Assembly (NCBI RefSeq): GCF_016428975.1 | Contig: NZ_JAELTT010000049.1 | Coordinates: forward strand, 1 to 33,687 | Origin: Dyella sp. ASV21 | GTDB taxonomy: Bacteria; Pseudomonadota; Gammaproteobacteria; Xanthomonadales; Rhodanobacteraceae | Direction: 5' to 3' | Length of the DNA stretch: 33,687 bases | In this document: positions 15,058 through 22,307 of the stretch, in pieces | Layout: the number at the start of each line of letters is the position of its first letter | Numbering within the stretch: position 1 is the stretch's first letter | Made by a program: the position numbers and the translations under genes | Notes under the pieces: generated by a model | Told to the model about the DNA's origin: nothing | What the model saw: the letters and a program-made list of their open reading frames with translations, nothing else | The model's database searches: none

Positions 15058-16568
15058 TGGGTTTCCTCAGTGGTACGGGTCTGCTCACGCGCGCCCAGCT
15101 TGACCGTTTGAACGGTTCCTTGGCTGGGCAAGTGCAGGTAGCCATGAATGCCATAGGCATCGTTCCAGCCGGTGGGGCGAATGTCGAACAACATGCCAGA
15201 CACGGGGTCGAGCCAGCGTGCGGGCTTTTGGGTAGCCATCACCTCCTTGCCTAGGCGGGCCAATTCTTCGGCGGAGGCGCGGTCTAAATAGAACGCTGCT
15301 TGAATACCGCCACCCGGCAAATACTGGCCTGGGATATTGCTGCCCAATTGCTCGGATACGGTACCTACGGCTGCCTTGGGACCAGCGTCACCCGTAACGT
15401 GTCCAATCACCAAAAAGCCGTCGCTGTTGAACTCGTCAAGTACGGCAGCCTCACTACGCCATGCCTTGGCTGTATTGGGCGGCTCACCGATACCCCACCA
15501 CATGCCGGAGGCGGAAGTGGTGGGCACTTTGTCGTAGCCTAGCGTTCGCCGACCAGTGCCGAAAAATCGGTAAACGCGCTCTCCCTTGGCAAGTCGACGC
15601 TGCACGATGCGCCCACTATATGCAGCGAGATACGGGTAATGATTACCCTCAACGGTTGCTATCAGTTTCGGGTATCCATCCTCGTGCTTGTAATAGCTTT
15701 CATAGATGTCTTGGCGCCCTTCTGGTGCCTTGTTCTGTAGCCACCCACCCCGCGCCGATCTCGCCGGCAGCGGCCCGTTTTCCACTATCCGCGCCTCATC
15801 CGTATACGTATGCGCCTTCTCGCCTGTCGCCACCTCAAAACGCATCGTGCGACTGGTGGTTTCGCCGCCGCTGCGGATATAGGCCTGCACCTCGCGCAGC
15901 TTTTGGTCCAGCTCTTTCACCGCCTCGGGAATGCGCTTGCCGCCCTCTTGCTTGAGCCAGGACATGCCGCGTGATACTTGATCCAGGCGCTGCCCCAGGC
16001 TTTCCGGCATGCGTATCTTTTGGCGTATGACGGTGATGTCCTCCACGATGATGGCGGTGTAGCGGTTGAGCGCATCGACCATGGATGCCTGGTAGTCGGC
16101 AAAGCGCAGTTTGATCAACCATTGCTCGGCATTGCCGCGACCGATGTGGTTGAGCACTTCCACGATGCTCTTGGCGAGCTTGGCCGTGCCTTCGCCGGTG
16201 CGTACGGCACTGACGATCAAGCGGCCCACGCCCTTGGCAACGCCACCCATGACGGGTATCAGCGCCAGCAGCAGCACGAAGAGCAACACCCACTCCCACG
16301 TGTCGTTGCGTTTCTCCGGCTCGTCGATCAGCCCCATGGATACGGCAATGAGATCGCGCACGGCGGTGGCGTCGCCCAGCAAGGGCACCATGCCGATCAC
16401 CGCGTCCACGATGATCTGCGATACGGTGGCCTTGGTATTGAACGCCCCTTGTGCGGTGCCCCAGATCCACTGGCCGCTCTCCACCGCCATGGCCTTGAAG
16501 CCGGCCCAGCTCATGCCGCCTGGGGCTGCGTTGTCCTGGGTCGCCTGATCCTGTGCGATGGCATTCAT
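15054..16568 (-). CDS. Putative polymorphic toxin / type VI effector, membrane-inserting N-terminus
   Basis: A 504-aa protein from the ATG at 16568, which has a good ribosome-binding site (AAGGA 7 nt upstream). An ATG 30 codons further upstream lacks support. What is seen: no signal peptide; hydrophobic segments at about 52-65 and 92-115 around a conserved-looking GLIDEPEKRNDTWEW stretch, which I associate with DUF6861-type N-termini of type VI effectors; a coiled-coil-like region at about 140-235; and a soluble C-terminal domain at about 290-480 containing ERVYRFFG, SGMWWG, WRSEAAVL and LPGGGIQAAFYL. The PGGGxQ-like motif (about 418-423) recalls NAD-targeting TNT or ADP-ribosyltransferase toxins, but that is weak evidence. 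It is translationally coupled to the first immunity-like gene. Function is inferred from architecture and context, not proven. Confidence 0.65.
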   Translation of the reverse strand: MNAIAQDQATQDNAAPGGMSWAGFKAMAVESGQWIWGTAQGAFNTKATVSQIIVDAVIGMVPLLGDATAVRDLIAVSMGLIDEPEKRNDTWEWVLLFVLLLALIPVMGGVAKGVGRLIVSAVRTGEGTAKLAKSIVEVLNHIGRGNAEQWLIKLRFADYQASMVDALNRYTAIIVEDITVIRQKIRMPESLGQRLDQVSRGMSWLKQEGGKRIPEAVKELDQKLREVQAYIRSGGETTSRTMRFEVATGEKAHTYTDEARIVENGPLPARSARGGWLQNKAPEGRQDIYESYYKHEDGYPKLIATVEGNHYPYLAAYSGRIVQRRLAKGERVYRFFGTGRRTLGYDKVPTTSASGMWWGIGEPPNTAKAWRSEAAVLDEFNSDGFLVIGHVTGDAGPKAAVGTVSEQLGSNIPGQYLPGGGIQAAFYLDRASAEELARLGKEVMATQKPARWLDPVSGMLFDIRPTGWNDAYGIHGYLHLPSQGTVQTVKLGAREQTRTTEETQ

Positions 16569-16895
16569 GCGTCGTCCTTGGTTCGGTGCGCGTACTCGCG
16601 CCCCGAAGGCAGTGAAAGGAACTGGCAAGAATGCGGTAAAGATTGTGCGGTCGCCCACGCCGCCATGGCAGCATGTGATGTCAGCCTGGGCCTAGTTTCG
16701 CGCCGGTGCTGCACCTACTTGCAGGGCTACCGACCTCACGGTTCTGTACCGGCGGCCCCCATTGCGCTACCGGTCGGAGCCGTGAAGTTTGCTGCCGGCT
16801 CGGCGTCATTCCCGGGTAGCTCACCGACACGCAACCCACCGCTGCCCTTGGACGGGGCAACCATGGCAACCCACGCGGGCGTGATGAACCGGCGG
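16569..16895. other. Intergenic region between toxin module and amylase operon
   Basis: 327 bp without a credible gene. The part next to 16568 holds the toxin gene's ribosome-binding site and presumably its minus-strand promoter. An imperfect inverted repeat around 16737-16799 (CACGGTTC ... GAGCCGTG, with inner ACCGG/CCGGT) could fold at the end of the amylase operon, but no T-run follows. This is one edge of the putative acquired module. Confidence 0.4.
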
Positions 16896-18584
16896 TCAGG
16901 CGCCCGGATGTCCCTTCTCGTCCATCAGGCGATCGAGCTGTTCAATCAAGTCCGCGCGCGTGGCGTTGGCGTCGAGCAGATATACCTGCACGTCGTGCGC
17001 CGGCACGGTGCTGTGCAGGCTACCACCCTCGACCACGGTGAGTGCCTTGCCGCCCAGGGCCGGCGTCCAGCGACCGGCCTGCACATACTGCGACACCTCG
17101 AACGCGGCCGGCGCATCGCCTTTGTTGAGCAATACCAGGGCGATCTGGTGCGTGCTGCCCTTTTGGTAGACGCGATAGAACGCCGCCTGGTCGCCCTGGA
17201 AACGCAGGGGCAACATCAGGCCCTTCTGCAAGGCGGGTGTCTTCTCGCGCAACGTGGCGATGCGCACCAGCTGCTGGTAGATGCGGCTGGTGGGCGCCGC
17301 ATCGATGCGCGCCTGCCCGAAGTAGTTGCGATTGCCCTGGTGCTCGGCTCGGCCGCGCATAAAGCCCACTTCCGAACCGTAGTAGATGGCCGGAATGCCA
17401 CGCGCCGTGAACAGCCAGTTGTGCGCGTCGATGAAGCCCTCGTCGCTGGCGTTGAGGCGCGCCATGTCGTGGTTATCGTAGAAGGTCACCAACTCGTACG
17501 GGTTCGCATACGGCCCGTTGCGCAGGTAAAGCCGCTGGGCGATGCGTGCGTAATCGCTGTGCGGATGCTCGAACACATCCGCCATGCGCTGGCGCAGGGG
17601 GAAATCCAGCACGCTGATACCGCCGTTACGCGCCCAGGTGTACTGGCCGAGGTTGTCCGGGTCGTAATCGAACGCCTCGCCGAACATAAAGAAGCCCGGA
17701 TGCCTGGCACGGATGCGTTGGGCGAACTGCTTCCAGAACGCCGTCGGCATGTGGCTGATGGTATCGATGCGAAACGCATCGGCGCCCTGATCGGCCCATT
17801 GCAGATAGGCGCCGACGAAATAGTCCAGCACCGCCGGATTCTCGTCGTTGTTGTTGGACAGCTGCGCCAGGTCGTCGTACGCGTGATAAAAGCGATGCAG
17901 CGGGTTGTGCACCGGGTCGAGCTCGGACGGGTCCAGGTTCTGGTGATCGGCGATCAGCCTGCCGTCCTTGTCGTAGATCTGCCCGAACTGCGGCTGCGCC
18001 ACCGGCATGCTGAAGGCCGGCGAGCCGTGGTTGACCACGATGTCGAGCACGGTCTTGAGGCCTTGCGCGCGCATCTTGCCGGTGAACTGGGCGAAGTCCA
18101 GGCCCTTGCTGGGCAGGTGCTCGTCCAGCTTGTAGAAGTTCACGCCCCAGTAGCCGTGATAACCGGCCTTGCCACGGTCGGTGAGCATGCTGCCCCAGGT
18201 CACCGGATCGCCGCCGGTAAAGGCTTCGTCCGGGTTGTCCACGATGGGCGTGATCCACACGGCGCCAAAACCCATGCCGCGGATATAACGCGCGTTGTCG
18301 AGCACGCCTTTGAAGTCGCCGCCAAGGTAGCCGATGTTGTCGGTCTCGCCGTTCGGCCCGTGGATGGGAATATCGAAGGTGCGATGCGCACCGCCCTGGT
18401 CGCGATGATCGTTGGAGGGATCGCCGTTGACGAAGCGATCGGTCATGACGAAGTAGATCGCATTGGCAGCGAATGGCTCATCGGTGCCATAGAACTCGCG
18501 CCCCGGCGCATCGACGGCGAGTGCGCCGAACGTGGCGAACGACAAGCCAAGGAACGCAGCGAGGGAATGACGGTGCATCAGCAT
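16896..18584 (-). CDS. Secreted GH13 alpha-amylase / cyclomaltodextrin glucanotransferase-like
   Basis: A starch- or maltodextrin-active alpha-1,4-glucan enzyme of 562 aa, exported by an N-terminal signal peptide (hydrophobic AAFLGLSFATFGALA, residues about 8-23). GH13 regions visible: DRFVNGDPSND (calcium-type loop), GYHGYWGVNFYKLD, VLDIVVNHG, nucleophile Asp274 in GADAFRIDTISH, acid/base Glu303 in FMFGEAFD and transition-state Asp373 in FYDNHDM. A beta-sandwich domain C follows (QIALVLLNKGD). The order and the N-terminal loop resemble bacterial CGTase/amylase proteins of Xanthomonas maltose clusters, but hydrolase and transferase cannot be told apart here. It is the last gene of the operon, starting 4 nt after the transporter stop. 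A second ATG two codons in is an equally good start. Confidence 0.92.
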   Translation of the reverse strand: MLMHRHSLAAFLGLSFATFGALAVDAPGREFYGTDEPFAANAIYFVMTDRFVNGDPSNDHRDQGGAHRTFDIPIHGPNGETDNIGYLGGDFKGVLDNARYIRGMGFGAVWITPIVDNPDEAFTGGDPVTWGSMLTDRGKAGYHGYWGVNFYKLDEHLPSKGLDFAQFTGKMRAQGLKTVLDIVVNHGSPAFSMPVAQPQFGQIYDKDGRLIADHQNLDPSELDPVHNPLHRFYHAYDDLAQLSNNNDENPAVLDYFVGAYLQWADQGADAFRIDTISHMPTAFWKQFAQRIRARHPGFFMFGEAFDYDPDNLGQYTWARNGGISVLDFPLRQRMADVFEHPHSDYARIAQRLYLRNGPYANPYELVTFYDNHDMARLNASDEGFIDAHNWLFTARGIPAIYYGSEVGFMRGRAEHQGNRNYFGQARIDAAPTSRIYQQLVRIATLREKTPALQKGLMLPLRFQGDQAAFYRVYQKGSTHQIALVLLNKGDAPAAFEVSQYVQAGRWTPALGGKALTVVEGGSLHSTVPAHDVQVYLLDANATRADLIEQLDRLMDEKGHPGA

Positions 18585-18588
18585 GAGA

Positions 18589-20088
18589 TCAATGGTGTCC
18601 GGCGCCCGCGGGCGCGCTGGAGAAATCCGAGGAGGGCTCGTTCACACGCAGCGTGCACAAGCCGGCGATGAACAGGCTGGCGCCACCCATGGCCAGCGCC
18701 CAGATCGGCTGACCATGGAAGAACAGACGCAGCAGCAGGCCCAGTACGCTGGCGGCCAGCAATTGCGGAATCACGATGAAGAAATTGAAGATGCCCATGT
18801 ACACGCCCATCTTCGCCGCCGGCAGGTTGTCCGACAGCAGCGCATAGGGCAGCGACAGAATCGAGGCCCACGCAAACCCCACGCCCACCATGGAGAGCAA
18901 CAGCCATTGCGGGTCGCGGATCACCAGGAACGACAGCAAGCCCGCACCACCCAACAGCAGGTTGAGCAGATGGCTGGTGCGCAAGCCCCAGCGACGCACC
19001 ATCAGCGGAATCACCGCCGCCGCCACGGCGGCGAACGCGTTGTAGGCGGCAAACAGCACACCCACCCAGTTGGCGCCTTCGTTATAGGCGGCCGAATGAG
19101 GATCGGCGCTGCCAAAGTGCGTGGCCGCCACGGCGGGGGTGGTGTCGATCCACAGCGCGAACAGCGCGAACCACGAAAAGAACTGCACCAGCGCCAGGCG
19201 TCGCATGGGGCCGGGCATGCCGTAAAGGTCACCCATCACCTGGCGCACCATGCCCTGGCTGCCGGTACGCGACAGCCAGGCGAACAGCAGGCCGAATACG
19301 GCCAAGCCACCGGCCAGCAGGTACAGCTCCTTCTCCAGCGCGTAGTGATAGATCGCCGGCAACAGCAGCACACCGAGCACCAGCAGCACCACGCCCACGC
19401 GCCACGCGCCGGTAACGTCGGTGATGGATTTTTCCGCCCGCGCATCGTCGAACGATCCCAAGCGCTCGGGCGGGTATTCGCGCGTGCTCAATACCGTCCA
19501 CAACACCGAACCCAGCAGCACGGCGCCACCGAGATAGAACGCGTACTTCACCGTGTCGGGGATGGCGCCCTCGCCCGCCACGTTGCTCACGCCCAGCTTG
19601 GCCAGCAGCCAGGGCAGCAGGGAGGCCACCACCGAACCCACGCCGATGAAGAAACTCTGCATGGCGTACCCGGAGGGCCGCTGGCGCGGCGGCAACTGAT
19701 CGCCCACGAAAGCACGGAACGGCTCCATCGAAATATTGATGGACGCATCCATTACCCACAGCAGGCCGGCCGCCACCCACAGCTTGGGCGAATTGGGCAT
19801 GCACAGCAGCGCCAGCGTGGTGGCGATCGCACCGATCAGGAAATACGGGCGACGACGCCCCAACCGTGTCCAGGTGCGATCGGACAGATAGCCGATGATG
19901 GGTTGCACGATCAGCCCGGTGAAGGGCGCGGCGATCCACAGCGCGGGAATGTCGCCCACCTCCGCGCCCAAGGTCTGGAAGATGCGGCTGACATTGGCGT
20001 TCTGCAGGGCAAAGCCGAACTGGATGCCCAGGAACCCGAAGCACATGTTCCAGACCTGCCAGAACGACAGCTCAGGCTTGCGTGTCAT
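18589..20088 (-). CDS. MFS maltose/sugar transporter (GPH/SLC45-like)
   Basis: An inner-membrane symporter, 499 aa, 12 predicted helices. What is seen: an N-terminal FGFLGIQFGFALQNANVSRIF helix, the loop 2-3 signature GYLSDRTWTRLGRRRPYF, which is typical of sucrose/maltose GPH-type carriers, and an N-terminal half followed by a long cytoplasmic loop at about 215-235. In Caulobacter and Xanthomonas comparable proteins (MalY-type, SuxC-type) import maltose or sucrose after TonB-dependent uptake across the outer membrane. It overlaps the six-hairpin glycosidase gene by 4 nt (ATGA) and is followed by the amylase gene after 4 nt. The substrate maltose is inferred from the neighbours. Confidence 0.92.
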   Translation of the reverse strand: MTRKPELSFWQVWNMCFGFLGIQFGFALQNANVSRIFQTLGAEVGDIPALWIAAPFTGLIVQPIIGYLSDRTWTRLGRRRPYFLIGAIATTLALLCMPNSPKLWVAAGLLWVMDASINISMEPFRAFVGDQLPPRQRPSGYAMQSFFIGVGSVVASLLPWLLAKLGVSNVAGEGAIPDTVKYAFYLGGAVLLGSVLWTVLSTREYPPERLGSFDDARAEKSITDVTGAWRVGVVLLVLGVLLLPAIYHYALEKELYLLAGGLAVFGLLFAWLSRTGSQGMVRQVMGDLYGMPGPMRRLALVQFFSWFALFALWIDTTPAVAATHFGSADPHSAAYNEGANWVGVLFAAYNAFAAVAAAVIPLMVRRWGLRTSHLLNLLLGGAGLLSFLVIRDPQWLLLSMVGVGFAWASILSLPYALLSDNLPAAKMGVYMGIFNFFIVIPQLLAASVLGLLLRLFFHGQPIWALAMGGASLFIAGLCTLRVNEPSSDFSSAPAGAGHH

Positions 20089-22307
20089 GGCGTGCGCGTT
20101 CCGGCCGGCGACAGCAGCAGGGCTTCCACCGTCGCGTCGTTGACGGCACCGGAGGCACCGCCCTGCTCGCCGGTGTAATGCGCGTTATGACTCAAATAGC
20201 TCATGTTGAAGCCCTGCTCCAGGCTGAAATGGCACGGCGCACCCGCCGACGCGGTAAAGCTCGCCGACGTGGAACGCTGACTGCCCACGCTATGCGGCAT
20301 CGTCACCGGCACGCGCTGGGCTGCCGCGCCTTCGCACTGCACGACGAGCTGCTTTACGGCAGCGCTGACGCCGGTATTGATCGGGCCATGGTCGTTCACA
20401 TAGGCAAACGCGGCCTGATAGACGCCCGACGCCGGTGCACGCCAGGTCCAGCCGCTGGCGCCGGCCACGCGGGTTTCCTCGCCGTGGCAGCTGTCGGGGC
20501 TGGGCAGCGACTCCAGGCCGCCTTCGCCCACCTGGGTGAGCTGGAAGCAGCCGCGCGTGGCGGACACCGGCACGCTCAATGCGCCATCGATCGGGCCGAT
20601 ACGGCGACCATCCCGATACAACACGCCCTTGCCCGGCGCCGTTACGCGCCATGACGAGCCCTGCTGCGTGACCACGGGCGCGGCCGGCATGTCCGGACCG
20701 TACAGCGGTGCATCGGTGCGCAGTGCCTTGGCACCGGAGCGAATCGCCTTGAGCTGCACGATGGTTTCATCACCTTCGCGCTGCCGCGATGCGGCCACCA
20801 GCAGATCGCCATCCAGCGTGGCCGGACGCACCAGGGTGATGCGCTTGCCCGATACCGTGAGCGTGATGCGCGACTGTTCGCCAAACAACGGCGCCAGCCA
20901 GGCGGCGGGCAGCTTGGGCTCCACGCGCCCATCCTCGCCCAGGCCGAACACACCGCCCATCACCATGTCGAGGTAGCCGGCCACCGACCACAGCTGACGC
21001 GGCGAATTCACCACCGGGCCGCTCAACGCGCCTTCGTCCACGTGCACGGCCTGCGTGACCAGCTCGTAGTTCTCCATGTTGGATGCCGCCAGCGCGGCGC
21101 CACGGAGGATGGAATCCATCTCGTGCGCGATGCGCGGCGCATCGTTCACCGTGCGCGCCGCACGCAACGCGTAGGCGCTGACAAACGGCCAGATCGCGCG
21201 GTTGTGGTAGACCGGCTGGTCCTTGCGTTCGGGCCAGATCACCGGGCTGCCCGCAGGCCATGCGGGATAGTTGGCGAGCGTCTGCGTGGCCTTGACGGGA
21301 TCGGCCACGCCGCTGGTCACCGCCAGCGCGATGCCGAGCAGATCGTAGCTATCGACCGGCATGGCGTTGGGGCCGACGTAGCTCATGTACATGCCGCGAT
21401 CGGCGCGCCAGAACCGCGCGTTGATGGCGCGCTTGAGCGATGCCGCCTGGGCGCGGTAATCCGCGGCGGCCGCATCGTGACGCTGCTCGGCCAATTGGGC
21501 CGCCAATTGCAGCGCCTGGTAATGCAACACATTGGTGGAGAGCGCAAACGACTCGCCGATAAAGCGCACGTCCTTCTCGGTCCACGCCGGATAAGTCTGC
21601 TCGCGCCAATCGAGGAACGAGGTCTCGCCACGATAAAGGCCTACAGAGGCGTCGAAGACGTACAGGCGATCCTGCGCCAGCGTGTCCTGCAGGGCGCGCC
21701 AGGTGTCCGCGGCAAACGACGGGTCATCGAGCAGATGGCGCGCGGCGAGGAACCACACCACCCGATCGGTGCTGATGGGCCAGCTACCGCCAGAGCCAGT
21801 GTCTTGCATCACATACAGGCCCTGCGTCGCGCTGGATTCGCGCACGTCGGACAGTTTGAAGCGCAGCGACTGTCGCGCACGCGCAGGATCCAGTCGCCAC
21901 AACACCAGATCGATCGAGTAGGACAGATCGCGCGTCCACACGTACGGCCATTTGGCGCCGGTGGCATAGCAGTCGCAGGGAATCTCGGCGCCGTGGTCGT
22001 AGGCGCCATCGCGAATGGCCGACACCGAATCCTGGCGCAGATCGTCCTGGGCCATGGCGAACAGGCCGTCGAACAGCGGGCTGGCGGTATGCACCGTCAT
22101 CGGCTGCTTGCCGATCGCGCGATCGCCCTGGGGCGAATGCAGCACAAAACTGCCATCGGCGTTGGCGCTCATGCTCGCGCTCTGTCCACGCCAGCTCACC
22201 TCGCCCTTGGCCCCCACCGTCCCGGCTTGCACGGCGCCCGCGCACAACCACGCGGCGCACAACCATGCCAGCGGACGACGCCGCCACACCCGTACGGGCC
22301 GGCTCAT
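20085..22307 (-). CDS. Exported six-hairpin glycosidase (glucoamylase/GH15- or GH63-like) with C-terminal beta domain
   Basis: A 740-aa protein with a signal peptide (RRRPLAWLCAAWLCAGAVQA, cleavage about residue 28). The region about 70-480 looks like an (alpha/alpha)6 barrel: KWPYVWTRDLSYSIDLVLW, GGSWPISTDRVVWFLAARHLL, DWREQTYPAWT, ESFALSTNVLHYQAL, YHNRAIWPFVSAYALRAA. The Asp/Glu-bearing WTRD and DWRE segments are candidates for catalytic residues. From about 490 onward there are beta-rich domains with three or four cysteines, not typical of plain glucoamylase. In the maltodextrin operon it probably trims glucose from oligosaccharide ends in the periplasm. The GH family assignment is uncertain. 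It overlaps both neighbouring genes by 4 nt. Confidence 0.83.
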   Translation of the reverse strand: MSRPVRVWRRRPLAWLCAAWLCAGAVQAGTVGAKGEVSWRGQSASMSANADGSFVLHSPQGDRAIGKQPMTVHTASPLFDGLFAMAQDDLRQDSVSAIRDGAYDHGAEIPCDCYATGAKWPYVWTRDLSYSIDLVLWRLDPARARQSLRFKLSDVRESSATQGLYVMQDTGSGGSWPISTDRVVWFLAARHLLDDPSFAADTWRALQDTLAQDRLYVFDASVGLYRGETSFLDWREQTYPAWTEKDVRFIGESFALSTNVLHYQALQLAAQLAEQRHDAAAADYRAQAASLKRAINARFWRADRGMYMSYVGPNAMPVDSYDLLGIALAVTSGVADPVKATQTLANYPAWPAGSPVIWPERKDQPVYHNRAIWPFVSAYALRAARTVNDAPRIAHEMDSILRGAALAASNMENYELVTQAVHVDEGALSGPVVNSPRQLWSVAGYLDMVMGGVFGLGEDGRVEPKLPAAWLAPLFGEQSRITLTVSGKRITLVRPATLDGDLLVAASRQREGDETIVQLKAIRSGAKALRTDAPLYGPDMPAAPVVTQQGSSWRVTAPGKGVLYRDGRRIGPIDGALSVPVSATRGCFQLTQVGEGGLESLPSPDSCHGEETRVAGASGWTWRAPASGVYQAAFAYVNDHGPINTGVSAAVKQLVVQCEGAAAQRVPVTMPHSVGSQRSTSASFTASAGAPCHFSLEQGFNMSYLSHNAHYTGEQGGASGAVNDATVEALLLSPAGTRTP

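Noticed and set aside
15978-18671. An 897-codon open frame on the plus strand antisense to the amylase and toxin genes
   Set aside because: Rich in His, Arg, Gln and Val with no domain; it is the mirror of high-GC codon bias in the minus-strand genes, which have clear catalytic motifs.
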